Positions 1-9,700 of a DNA stretch of 64,000 nucleotides are shown here, in pieces. Origin of the DNA: Halobaculum gomorrense (GTDB lineage: Archaea > Halobacteriota > Halobacteria > Halobacteriales > Haloferacaceae); NCBI RefSeq assembly GCF_900129775.1, contig NZ_FQWV01000003.1:310001-374000 (forward strand). Direction: 5' to 3'. A program made the position numbers and the translations under genes. Position 1 is the first letter of the stretch. Each line of letters opens with the position of its first letter. The notes beneath the pieces are model-generated. The model had not been told where the DNA came from and did no database searches. It worked only from the letters and a program-made list of their open reading frames with translations.

Positions 1-2710
1 TGCGCGAGTCCGACAGCCCGCTCACGACCTGGCCGAAGATGTCCGCCGGCGAGAGCTGGTCGGCGGACTTCGAGGGTCCGAACTCCGCGTCGACCGACAC
101 CGAGAACGATATCGGCCAGATCTTGAAGGAGGCCTTGCCGTGCAGGTTCCACGGTCCCGGCCCCTTCAGCGTCCCGTCGAGGTCGACGCTCATGAGCGTC
201 GACCCGCCACGCTTCAGGGCGAAGCCCGCGTAGAAGTCCGCGACTAACTCGAACGGCTGGAACCGGAACAGCGTGTCGAACCCGAGCTTGCCCTCGAAGG
301 AGAAGCCGGCCGCAGCGGCGTACGCGTCGACGCGTGCGCCGACCTGGACCGTGTTGGACGTGACCGCGAAGTAGCCCGAAAGCCGGACCTCCGGGTTACC
401 CGGCCCGATCGAGAGTGCGATCCGGTCGAGCGAGGGAAAGTTCGAGGGGGGCTCGAACCGGGGGTTGAAGCCGCCCACCGAGAGGACGAACGTCGCGTCG
501 TCACCCCAGCCGGTCTTGACGGCCATGTCGCCCGTGAGGACGTAGGCGACGATTCGGGAGTCGTAGAGGCTCGCCGCGCCGTTGGCCTGCTGGGCCTCGA
601 CGTCGACGGCACCGAGCAGGTCCATGTTGAAGACGACGATGCCGATCTCCTCGTGGGGCAGGCCGACGTGAATCCGGCCGAGGAGGACGATTCGAACCGG
701 GCTGGGGACGTCCAGCAGCACGCCGAGGCTCGCCGAGAGCATCGACGGCGTGCCCCAGCCGAGTTTGGCCATCGGGCCGACGATGTGGTTCCCCGCCGCG
801 ACCGGGAAACCGTTCCGGAGGTCGCTGATGATCTGCGGAGCGTTCCGGACGGGATCCTCCGGGAACATGATGGAGCGGACGGTCCCGTCGCTCAGCCCAG
901 CCGTCAGGTAGTCCACGTCGATCGAGCGGTTGGCGCCGACCAGCCCGCCTAGGCCGTCGAGCGTGAAGCCGAAGCCGAGCTGGAAGGCCGGGAACTGCCC
1001 GGAGATGATCAAGAGCAGCGAGAACCCGTCCCTGCCGTTGGGGAGCTCGGTGGTCAGCAGGCCGACGGCGGTGATTGTCAGCTCGCCGATCTTGAGCTGG
1101 AGGACGCCGCTGTAGCGTTTCTTCTCGTGGTCGAAGGTGAGGAAGCCACCGCCGGTGACGACGCCCGCGTCCAGTGACATACCCGCTCCCGTCGGCGGCT
1201 TGAAGCCGAGGTCGACGTGGACCGGTCCGAGGTTCCCCGAGTTGTCCTGGGGGAAAGAGAGTTTGGCCTCGAGGCCGATGCCCTTGACGACGGCGTCGAA
1301 CGGCCCGAGGGAGACCTGTGGGTTGGCGGCGATCTGGACCGGGACGGTGACGCTGCCACCGGAGGGGTTGGCCTCCATCGCGAGACGGAGGGTTTCGACC
1401 TTCACGACGCCGGCGATGTCGAGGTTGACCGGTATATCCGTCGTGATGCCGGCCCCGCCCATAAAGTAGAGCCCGCGCTCGGTGTGGTAACCGATCCCGG
1501 CGTCGAAGTCAATCGCGATACCTTCCTCGGGAAGGATCTTCTGAATGAACGAGTCGGCGTTGCCGGCGTCGACGACGAACGAGGAGTTCCCCGCGCCGCC
1601 TTGGAATCCGCCCTCCAGACCCGCGTCGGTAGCTGTCAAACCCCCCTCGACGCCGACTTCACCGAGTTCGAGGCGGGTCCCCTCCCCTGGGCCGAGGACG
1701 AAGGCATTGCCTGTCTGCGGGTCGGGCGGCTTGGTAAGCGAGAACTCGGCGGTGAGCTCAGACATCCCGGACGGATCCAGCGGCTCGATTCCCGATGGGG
1801 AAAGCAGCATCGGCTCCGTCTGCCCACTCATACCCACGACGAGGGTCCACTCGCCGAGCGACTCGTCGAGCGTGGTTTGCCCGGTGGGGAAAAAGAACAG
1901 CTTGACGCCATCGGGAGTGCCCGCTAACGCGATGGTGAGGCTGAAAGCCACCGAGTCGGAGACGGCGAGCGTGAGCTGTAGCTGTCGCGAGTAGTGAACG
2001 TCCGGCTGAGAGAGCTGTCCCTCCGGCGAGAAGGCGGCGTCGCTGATTGCCAGCCTGAAGCCAGCCGTGGCAGCGAGGGCTCGCAGCCACGGGAACAGGC
2101 GGGCCTCGATCTCGGCCAATTCCTCCTCGGTTACCTGTCCATCGGGGAGGTACTCGCTACGCAGTTCCTCGATCGGCGTCTCCAGCATCCCCCCGAGCTG
2201 GTCGAAGTCGAACTCGGCAGCCGCGGTCGACTTGTAAGGCAGCAGGTCCAGCTTCCGGCGGCCCGCTGCGTCCAGATCGCCAATATCTGGTTGCTCGACG
2301 TCGATCAGGGTCAGAAGGACGGCCACGTAGTAGATCGACATCTGCTCACGTTGGACGTACTGGAGAGCGAGGTATTCGATCAGATCGCCGACAACCTCGT
2401 CGGCCTGAGAGCCCTGGAGAGCGGTCGAGATGTCCTCGATCGCGACGGAGATGTCGGCAATGGCCCCGAGGAGTTCCAGGAGGGCACCCAGCGACTCGTC
2501 GTCGGCACTCTCCAGCGCATCGAGTGCAGTGACGAAGGCGCCGAGTGCCGACCGCACGTCGTCGATCTCCGATTCCGTAAGGTCAACGCCGATCACCTCA
2601 AACAGCGTGACTAGCTGTTGGGTGCCTTCAGGAGTGTCCTGTGCAGCACGCTCAAGCGGTTCGAACAGCTTCTCGGCCTCGCCGACGAGCGCTTCGGCGA
2701 TCGTCGCCAT
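1..2710 (-). CDS. DUF6603-family giant protein, C-terminus cut by window edge
   Basis: An open frame of about 903 codons runs off the left edge, so the C-terminus is missing. The first ~230 residues are largely helical and acidic. After that come repeated beta-rich segments with many Gly, Asp and aromatic residues. The block FGFTLDGLGGLVGANRSI followed by a D-D-Y-L-type stretch, then a run of Phe/Pro-rich text ending in GRIHVGLPHEEIGIVVFN, is what I know from the DUF6603 family. DUF6603 proteins are very large, of unknown biochemical role, and in my recollection occur with toxin- or injection-type accessory loci. The ATG at 2710 overlaps the stop of the upstream calpain-like gene by one base (TGATG), so the two are translationally coupled. 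No signal peptide is visible. Family assignment is by motif memory only. Confidence 0.75.
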   Translation of the reverse strand, partial: MATIAEALVGEAEKLFEPLERAAQDTPEGTQQLVTLFEVIGVDLTESEIDDVRSALGAFVTALDALESADDESLGALLELLGAIADISVAIEDISTALQGSQADEVVGDLIEYLALQYVQREQMSIYYVAVLLTLIDVEQPDIGDLDAAGRRKLDLLPYKSTAAAEFDFDQLGGMLETPIEELRSEYLPDGQVTEEELAEIEARLFPWLRALAATAGFRLAISDAAFSPEGQLSQPDVHYSRQLQLTLAVSDSVAFSLTIALAGTPDGVKLFFFPTGQTTLDESLGEWTLVVGMSGQTEPMLLSPSGIEPLDPSGMSELTAEFSLTKPPDPQTGNAFVLGPGEGTRLELGEVGVEGGLTATDAGLEGGFQGGAGNSSFVVDAGNADSFIQKILPEEGIAIDFDAGIGYHTERGLYFMGGAGITTDIPVNLDIAGVVKVETLRLAMEANPSGGSVTVPVQIAANPQVSLGPFDAVVKGIGLEAKLSFPQDNSGNLGPVHVDLGFKPPTGAGMSLDAGVVTGGGFLTFDHEKKRYSGVLQLKIGELTITAVGLLTTELPNGRDGFSLLLIISGQFPAFQLGFGFTLDGLGGLVGANRSIDVDYLTAGLSDGTVRSIMFPEDPVRNAPQIISDLRNGFPVAAGNHIVGPMAKLGWGTPSMLSASLGVLLDVPSPVRIVLLGRIHVGLPHEEIGIVVFNMDLLGAVDVEAQQANGAASLYDSRIVAYVLTGDMAVKTGWGDDATFVLSVGGFNPRFEPPSNFPSLDRIALSIGPGNPEVRLSGYFAVTSNTVQVGARVDAYAAAAGFSFEGKLGFDTLFRFQPFELVADFYAGFALKRGGSTLMSVDLDGTLKGPGPWNLHGKASFKIWPISFSVSVDAEFGPSKSADQLSPADIFGQVVSGLSDSR

Positions 2711-3969
2711 CAGTCCGACCCCGCGACAGTATCGTAGAGGTAGTTGTTGAGAATGTTCGTGGGGTGATTGATCTGGACCTGACTGCCCCAGGTGTGGATC
2801 GTGTACTGTGTGTTGGCGCCAGTAGTCTGGAAGTTTCCGGTGAGCGTCACGGCGTGGTTCAGGACCATTTGATTGGCCGACTTCCCACCCGGGCTGTTCC
2901 GAAAGCCGGCCGGCGGCGCCCGAACCATGTCGGCGTGAATTCCGAGGATTGCCGTGCCGCCGTTATTGAGGGCCGTGTTCGATTTGTTGCGGACCGTCGC
3001 TTCGCCAGCGTCGTCATCTGTAATCGAGGTATTGTCGTACCCGGCGAGTTCGTCCAGCCAGTACTGCTCGAACTCGTTGTAGGCTCCGGCCTGTTTGTCG
3101 TCCGCGGTGACGGAGTCGATCCAGTTGTCCGCGTCCTCCATCGTTGCGGAAACCAGCCACTCAAGCGAGTCGATGCCAGAGGGCACCGGGCTATCCAATA
3201 GCTCGGACGAAATCGATTGCTCGTCGGTACGCGAAAGGAACTCGCCGTCCTCGTAAATCGCCCGAACGAGTTCGATGAACCGCCTCGGCTGGCGCCAGAG
3301 CACTGAGAACGCAACGGCGATGTTCGAACAGTATCCCAGCGTCCCCTGATCGAGCTGGAAAGCGTCCGGGGTGCCGTCGCCGTCCTGGTCGGCGGGGGGC
3401 GTCGCGAAGAGGTCGAGATTCGTGGTGAGGTCGGTTTTTTTGATCTTCGACCAAACTCCCGGTCGATTCGAGTCGACGAAATCTTGGTGGGCGATCTCGG
3501 CTGCGGTCGTACTACCCTCGTCGGTGACCTCGTAGTCGATCTCGTACTCGGCATCGCCGTCGGTAATCGTAAGTGTGCTCGTCGTGGCCGACGTGTCTGT
3601 AATTTCCACGGTATCGATCTCGTTGTCGGAGTCGATGTCGTCCTCGTAAAGCGTGATCGCGACCTGCGTGTTGTAGGGATGCCCCCGACTGAGGTCCCAC
3701 GTGTCGCCGGTGGACGAAAATTCCAGACCGTCGATAAAGTAGGGATCGCGGTCGTCGCCGCCGTCGATGTGGAAGACAATGATGAGGTCGTCAGAGGAAA
3801 ACGTGCTACCGAGCGACTTCGCCTCGATCTTCGTCAACTCAGCCTTGAACATCCATTGCCCCCGTTCTCCGACCTGGTGGGGCGTCTCCAAAGCGGGCGC
3901 AATCGGGAATCGCTCCCACTCGACCGGGTAGCGATAGATTGCCTGCCGTCGAACATTGGGGCTGATCAC
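2710..3969 (-). CDS. Calpain-like (papain-fold) cysteine protease, putative effector
   Basis: This 419-aa protein starts with GTG at 3969. Residues 1-190 are an acidic beta-rich domain with many Asp/Thr, including a DGDGTPD calcium-loop-like segment near 196-202. Residues 205-225 contain DQGTLGYCSNIAVAF, which matches the calpain oxyanion and nucleophile motif (Gln208, Cys214). Around 371-378 is NHAVTLTG with a candidate catalytic His372, and IHTWGS near 391-396 sits where the Asn-x-Trp-Gly element normally lies; the Asn is replaced. The protein is therefore likely a papain-fold protease or a derived cysteine enzyme. No secretion signal is visible. It is coupled to the DUF6603 gene, which suggests an effector or processing partner. 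A TATA-like sequence lies at 3981-3988 on this strand, only 12-19 bases before the GTG, so a start further downstream is possible. Confidence 0.6.
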   Translation of the reverse strand: MISPNVRRQAIYRYPVEWERFPIAPALETPHQVGERGQWMFKAELTKIEAKSLGSTFSSDDLIIVFHIDGGDDRDPYFIDGLEFSSTGDTWDLSRGHPYNTQVAITLYEDDIDSDNEIDTVEITDTSATTSTLTITDGDAEYEIDYEVTDEGSTTAAEIAHQDFVDSNRPGVWSKIKKTDLTTNLDLFATPPADQDGDGTPDAFQLDQGTLGYCSNIAVAFSVLWRQPRRFIELVRAIYEDGEFLSRTDEQSISSELLDSPVPSGIDSLEWLVSATMEDADNWIDSVTADDKQAGAYNEFEQYWLDELAGYDNTSITDDDAGEATVRNKSNTALNNGGTAILGIHADMVRAPPAGFRNSPGGKSANQMVLNHAVTLTGNFQTTGANTQYTIHTWGSQVQINHPTNILNNYLYDTVAGSD

Positions 3970-4131
3970 TTAACCCGACATATTAATACCTTTGGTGGCG
4001 GCAACATTTTCGCAATTTGTCTGGGATAACGGGGCAGAATTAGGGACGGCGTTGCACCGCGTGGCGGCGGATGCCTGAACGGCCACAGTACCGATTCTAG
4101 ACGTGCGAGGGTTTGGACTCCCAAGATCACG
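3970..4131. other. Intergenic stretch ahead of the accessory locus
   Basis: No coding frame is supported here. The only visible element is the AT-rich TATTAATA-type sequence at 3981-3988, which can serve as the minus-strand promoter of the calpain-like gene. The remainder up to the SufB/SufD fragment at 4131 shows nothing I recognise. Confidence 0.4.
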
Positions 4132-4416
4132 CTAACCGCCGGCGTCAGGCCAGTGAGATCTCAGCAGGACATACTCGGCCGCGACCAACCCACGAAGCGG
4201 GAGCGGTCTCCTCCCCCCGCACCGCGCAGCGATCTCCGCCTCTAGGTCCTCCCGCAGCTCGTCCACTGCGACCTCCGCCAGCACCGTCACGAAGAAGCCC
4301 TCCACGAGCATGTTCCGGGCCTGGCGCGGCAGGACGCCCCGCGAGGTCATGTAGAACAGGTCCTCGGCGTCGACGGGCTTGCAGCACTGACGTGATTCCG
4401 GGTCGTGCTGGGGCAT
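4132..4416 (-). pseudogene. SufB/SufD-like C-terminal fragment
   Basis: A 94-codon frame contains VDAEDLFYMTSRGV, then RQARNMLVEGFF and VDELREDLEAEI. This resembles the C-terminal end of SufB/SufD scaffold proteins of Fe-S cluster assembly, where a (D/E)EDLFYL.TRG motif precedes a helix and a GF segment. The N-terminal beta-helix core, about 300 residues in the real family, is absent and the residues before the motif do not match. No sufC or intact sufB/D lies nearby. The fragment is next to a broken transposase, so I read it as a remnant left by rearrangement rather than a working gene. A genuine small gene of unknown function remains possible. Confidence 0.5.
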
Positions 4417-4604
4417 CTGGACGGCCCGTTGCAGTTGTGCGGGCGCTGTAGCCCGGGCGGACTCGGGGACAGATCGAGATCAGCCCGCTCGACTCCGTGA
4501 GAGATCGTATGAAGCGAGAGGCGACACCCGAGCCTGCGATGAAGCTCGGTATCCGATCTCATCCTGAAATATAACTTTAAAATACAATCTTGGTTATTTA
4601 TACT

Positions 4605-5087
4605 TCTGGTGTCAAGGGGAATCCATCGACCGTCCGCAACTGGATCCAACAGGCAGTTCTCCACCCGCGCGACGATGCAAACCGGAACACGTTGCGGTCG
4701 ACGCACCCGTGATCTAGCTCAACAATGAGCGGGTCTGGCTGTACGCTGGCGTCGCTCCCGATACGAATCGAGTACTGCACGCGAAGCGCTTTCAAACGAG
4801 AAATCAGGCGATCATCGAGATAGCTTTTTGTCGAACACCGCGAGAAACATCTCGTCGATGACGCGGTCTTTCTTCTCGATTCTGCACCGTGGCTACAAAC
4901 GGCATTCCGTCGCTGTGGCCTCGAGTACAGATACGAGAAACACGGTGCTCAGAACAGCGTCGAATATATATTTTGAGAAGTAACAACGCGTACTACTCAA
5001 TTCTCAAACTGGTTTAGCCCTGCCGAAGCAAACCCCGTCGACAACTGGTTGCAAGCGTTCGACTTCGCATGGAATCAGCATATCTGA
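4605..5087 (+). pseudogene. Broken IS6-type (haloarchaeal) transposase remnant
   Basis: The plus strand encodes consecutive pieces of a DDE transposase in more than one frame. The first is NPSTVRNWIQQAVLHP, a helix-turn-helix tail. Next is LNNERVWLYAGVAPDTN, the segment after the first catalytic Asp. Then DDAVFLLDSAPWLQTA carries the second Asp, and RYEKHGAQNSVE carries the region of the catalytic Glu. The last is NWLQAFDFAWNQHI ending in TGA at 5085-5087. The pieces are separated by at least one frameshift, and there is an in-frame stop after the NSVE segment (near 4972). The order and motifs are those of haloarchaeal IS6-family elements. The element is inactive. I could not define terminal inverted repeats. 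Confidence 0.75.
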
Positions 5088-5217
5088 ACACTAGCACATC
5101 GTCGAGCGACGCGACCTCCAGCGAGAGCCCGGTCGACGGGTGTGTTCGATCCTACTCGAAGGCGGGCAGTCGGATACCCGTATTCACCACCGAGAACTCG
5201 TGTTTCTCAGCGGGCAG

Positions 5218-5985
5218 CTATCGGCGAATAACCACGATCGACAGATCTGTGAACGCGCTGTCTTCCGGACTATCACCGCCCAGATCTGCGGCCAGTGACC
5301 CGAGATCGGTCCGTCTGATCGACTCGTCCGGATGCGTCAACCGCTCCAGCACAATCGCTTCGAGATCGGGGTCGGCTCCCGACTCAACGAGCCGGCCTGC
5401 GATGTCCTCCGGCATCCAATCGTAGGGCCGGGGGATGACGATCAGGTGACGGTCGCCGATGTCCCGCGCGAGCCGGTCGAGGTCGGCGGACACGTCGCCT
5501 CTGACGTGGAGCGTGACGAACGTCGACTCCTCAAGGGGCGTGCGCGCCCGGCTTGCCGCTATCTGAACCGACGAGATCCCAGGAACGACGCGAACCGGCG
5601 CGTCGACGGCCGCTTCAACCTTCCCGAGGAACTGGTACCCCGAGTGATTCGGGTCACCCATCAGCACGGCGACGCCGGCCTCGCCGTCAGCGACGCGACG
5701 GCCGAACCGAGCCAGCGCCTCCCGCTCGTCTCGATAGCCGCACGTGAGCAGATCCGCGTCGGTCTCGTCGGCGACGTAGTCGGCGACCGTCTCGAAGCCG
5801 ACGACCACGTCTGCCTCCGCGAGGAGGCCGCCGGCGCGCCGCGTCAAGAACGCTGGATTCCCCGGGCCGATGCCGACGGCATGGACTCGCGAGCCGGTGT
5901 CGTCGGCCGTGTCGGTTTCGACGCTCGCGGCGGCGGCGACGCCCGGCCGGTCGGGGAGCGTCAGTTCGTCGCCGAGGTCGCTCAC
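5218..5985 (-). CDS. cbiE: Cobalt-precorrin-7 C5-methyltransferase CbiE
   Basis: The 255-aa product belongs to the tetrapyrrole SAM methylase family. It has the N-terminal GIGPGNPAFLT loop, the VLMGDPNHSG loop and VVPGISSVQIAASR, which bind S-adenosylmethionine and substrate. CbiE methylates C5 of the corrin ring in the cytoplasm, next to the CbiT step (C15 methylation and decarboxylation). The start is GTG at 5985, which overlaps the cbiC stop as GTGA; a much longer open frame upstream is antisense-type noise inside cbiC. It is the last gene of cobN-cbiC-cbiE, while its usual partner cbiT is about 15 kb away at the head of the other operon. Confidence 0.9.
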   Translation of the reverse strand: MSDLGDELTLPDRPGVAAAASVETDTADDTGSRVHAVGIGPGNPAFLTRRAGGLLAEADVVVGFETVADYVADETDADLLTCGYRDEREALARFGRRVADGEAGVAVLMGDPNHSGYQFLGKVEAAVDAPVRVVPGISSVQIAASRARTPLEESTFVTLHVRGDVSADLDRLARDIGDRHLIVIPRPYDWMPEDIAGRLVESGADPDLEAIVLERLTHPDESIRRTDLGSLAADLGGDSPEDSAFTDLSIVVIRR

Positions 5986-6698
5986 AGTTCCACCGCTCCC
6001 TCGCGGACGTCGCTGGCGACGTGGACGAACTCGTTTGTTAACCCCGCCGCAAGGCCGCTCCCGCCTCGGCGACCCACGTTCGTGACTGCCGGGACGCCGT
6101 GCTCCGCGCACACCTCCCGGATCCGCTCGCGGGAGTCGGCGGCCTTCACGAAGCCGACCGGCGTCGCGACGACGGCGGCCGGGCGGGTGCCGTCCTCGAT
6201 ACAGTCTGCAAGCGCCAACGCCGCGGTCGGGGCGTTGCCGACGACCGCTATCGCATCGTCGTAGACGCGCTCGCGGTCGAGTTCGAGCACGGCCGCGGCA
6301 GTTCGGGTCATCCCCGTCTCGGCGGCCAGCTCCGCACCGTTGCCGATGGCCTTGCACACCTCGCAATCGTGCCCGCGCCCGGTGATTCCGGCTTTCACCA
6401 TCGTGATGTCGGTCACGATCGGTCGCTCGTCGAGAACCGCTCGCGCGCCCGCACGGACCGGGTCGGACTCGTCGTCACCGGTGAAGCGCACGAGGTGTTG
6501 AAACTCCGGATCGCCGGTCGCGTGGACCGACTTCGCGCGAAGGCGGTCGGCCAGCGTCTCCTGTGGCACCAACTCGTGGACGCGGCCCATGCTCGTCTGT
6601 GCGATGTCCATCGCCGCCTCGGTCGTCGCGCCGAGGTCGGCGTACGCTTCGTGGTCGGACTCGTCGTCCTGCGGTGTCGTGTCGGGTGTGTCGCTCAT
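5982..6698 (-). CDS. cbiC: Cobalt-precorrin-8 methylmutase CbiC (CobH family)
   Basis: The 238-aa protein moves the C11 methyl group to C12, giving cobyrinate (or hydrogenobyrinate). The family motif AKSVHATGDPEF near residue 55 carries the catalytic histidine. VVGNAPTAAL and ATPVGFVKAADS form the rest of the active-site pocket. Residues 1-20 are an acidic, Asp-rich haloarchaeal extension. The gene lies 33 bp after cobN and overlaps cbiE by four bases, so cobN, cbiC and cbiE probably share a transcript. Confidence 0.92.
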   Translation of the reverse strand: MSDTPDTTPQDDESDHEAYADLGATTEAAMDIAQTSMGRVHELVPQETLADRLRAKSVHATGDPEFQHLVRFTGDDESDPVRAGARAVLDERPIVTDITMVKAGITGRGHDCEVCKAIGNGAELAAETGMTRTAAAVLELDRERVYDDAIAVVGNAPTAALALADCIEDGTRPAAVVATPVGFVKAADSRERIREVCAEHGVPAVTNVGRRGGSGLAAGLTNEFVHVASDVREGAVEL

Positions 6699-6731
6699 GG
6701 TATCGAAGTGTCTTTGTTTGAATGTCGGGAC

Positions 6732-9700
6732 TCAGTCGTCGTCCGCGACCTCGGCGAGCGCGTTCGCGTCAGCCGTCTGTCGCTCCTCGATCGCGCCCTC
6801 GTTTCGCAGTTGCAGGTCCTGCAGTCGCGTCGCCGTCTCGGCGTCGGCGTCCCACAGACCACGGTCGATCGCTTCCAACAGCGTGTCCGTGATCGAATCG
6901 ACCGCCCACGGGTTCGCGTCCTGCATCCACTCGCGGCGGTCCTCGTCGAAGACGTACGCGTCGGCGACCTGTTCCCACAGGGTGTCGCTGACCACGCCGG
7001 TCGTCGCGTCCCAGCCGAGGACGACGTCGACCGTCGTCGAGAGGTCGCCGGCGCCTTTGTAGCCGTGCTCCTCCATGGAATCGAGCCAGCGCGGGTTGAG
7101 CACCCGCGAGCGCATCGTCTTGCGCACCTTCTCCTCGTTGGTGTACACCTGCACGTCGTCCGGGTCGGCTGAATCGCCGACGTAGGAAGCGGGTTCCTCG
7201 CCGGCGTGCTCCGTGACGGCGGTGATGAACCCACCGTGGAAGGCGTACCAGTCCGAGGAGTCGAACTCGTCCTGCTCGTCGGTGTCCTCGATCTTGACCG
7301 TCGCCTCCACCTCCGAGAGCCGCCGGGCGAAGGCGTCGTGGGCCTCGCTGACGCGCCCGCGCTTGCCGAGCGCGTACCCGCCCCACTGCGTGTACACTTC
7401 GGCCAGGTCCGAGCGGTCGTCCCAGTTGCCCTCGTCGACCGCCTTGTTTGTCCCCGCGCCGTAGCCGCCAGGCGTCGTCGTGAACACGCGGTGGCGCGCG
7501 GCCGACGCGGGGTCGTCGACACCCTCGGCGGCAAGTTCCTCTGTCTCCTCCTCGACGTGCTTCTTGACGTAGTTCATGTCGTGGGGCTCGTCGAGGTCGA
7601 CGACGGCGTCGACGGCGTCGTGGACCACTCCTGCGGCGGCGGGGAAGGCGTCCCGGAACAGCCCCGAGACGCGCGTCGTCACGTCGACGCGTGGGCGTCC
7701 CAGTTCCTCCAAGGGGATCGGATCCACGTCGTCGACGCGGTCGGCGTCGGTCCACACCGGTTCGACGCCCATGAGCGCGAGCACCTGCGCGATCGTCTCG
7801 CCGCGCGTCCGGACGGTCGGCGTGCCCCACACGACGACGCCGACCTCCTCTGGGTAGTCGCCCTCGTCGTCCAAGTGCCGGTCGAGGACACCGTCTGCCA
7901 CCTCTCGGCCGACATCCCAGGCGGAGCGAGCGGGCACCTTGCGGGGGTCCAGCGTATAGAAGTTTCGACCGGACGGGAGGAGGTCGACGCCCCCGCGGGT
8001 CGGCGCACCGCTCCCGCCCGGCGGGACATACTCCCCGGCCAGGGCGTCGGCGACGTTGCCGACCTCTGCCCGGGCGCCGCCGACGCGCGGGGCCGCCTCA
8101 TCGCAGATGTAGCCAAGCACCTCCCGGAGGTCGTCGTGTGCGCCCGAACGGGCCCGTGCGTCGCCGATGGTGTCGATGTCGACGACGAGGAGATTCATGT
8201 TCACCTCGTCGTCGGGTCCACCCGCTCGTTCGGAGGCGGGCACGTCGAAGCCATGTTCGGCGAGCGTCCGAACCAGTTCACAACTCACCTCGTGCACGCG
8301 GTCGGCGGCGGCCGCGTACGTCATCCCCAGATCCTCGTCGTACGTCCCGGGGTCGTCGCGCATCCGGTCGTAGTCGACGCCGAGCACCCCCGCGACCGAC
8401 TCCCGGAGACTGGGCGCGCCGGGGTTCTCCAGCCGCGTGAGCGCGACGAGATACTCCACGAGGCGGTCGTCTGCGGGAGGCTCCCCGAGTGTGTGGAGGC
8501 CCATCCGGATCTGCGTGGTCTTCACGTCGGTGAGGTAGGCGTGGATCCGCTCGACGAGGTCGTCGATGTCCAGGTCGTCACCCTCGACGTCACCCTCGGC
8601 GAGCGTCGTCCCGGCCTCCTCGGGGCCGCGCACGTCGACCTGCTCGCTGATCTCGCCGTCGATCCCCAACTCGACGGCCAGATCGAGGTCGTCGACCGTC
8701 TCACGGATGCGACGCTCGATTCGCGCGCCGTCGTCGCCCCGCGCGGCGGTCGTCCCGGCCTCACGGTACTGCTCGGCGAGTTCCTCCAGGCGTGCCAGGT
8801 CGTCGTAGGTGCCGGCGTTGGCCATCGGCGGCGTCAGGTGGTCGACTACGGCGGCGTACGACCGCCGCTTCGCCTGTGTCCCCTCTCCAGGGTTGTTGAT
8901 CACGTACGGGTACACGTTCGGGAGGTCGCCGACGAGTTGGTCGGGGGCGGAGTCGCCGTCGAGGCCGACCGTCTTGCCGGGGAGCCACTCCAGCGAACCG
9001 TGGGTGCCCATGTGGACGACGGCGTCGGCGTCGAACGCCTCGCGGAGCCATTTGTAGAAGGCGACGTAGTCGTGGGGGGGCTGGAGGTTCGAGTCGTGAT
9101 ACACCTTCTCCGGGTCCATGCCGAAGCCGCGGGGCGGCTGGACGGTGACGAGCACGTTGCCGAACTCGACGCCGGGGATCGCGAACGGCCGCTCCGGCGG
9201 TGCGCCCCACTCGTCGGTGACGTGCTCGCGGAAGCCGTCGCTCAGGTCGTCGAACCACTCGCGGTAGGTGTCGGGAGCGACCGTGTCGACGCTCAGTTCG
9301 CGGACGTCCTCGGGCGCGACCCACCGTTCGTCAAGCGTGAGTTGGGCGGTGAGCGCGTCGATGAGCGACGCGCCGTCCGTCGGCGGCCCGCCGCCCAGGT
9401 CGTAGCCGCGGGCGTCGAGTTCCGACAGGAGGTTCACCGTGCTCTCGGGGGTGTCGAGGCCGAACGCGGTGGCGATACCGTCGTCGCTGGGCGGATAGTT
9501 GTGGAGGACGACTGCGATGTCGGCCTCGTCGGTTGGCTGGTATCGCAGGCGCGCCCAGTTGACCGCGAGCGACGCGGCGTGCTCGACGCGTTCGTCGATG
9601 GGGAAGTGCTGTTTCGGTGCCGACCCGATCCCGGCGTCGTCGTCGGTGCGCTCCTTCCCGGAGATCGGATGGGTGATCACGTTGCCGTCGAACTCCGGGA

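Noticed and set aside
1-3969. Contractile injection system structural genes
   Set aside because: No sheath, tube, spike or baseplate gene is present in the visible part; only an association from memory, so not claimed as a feature.
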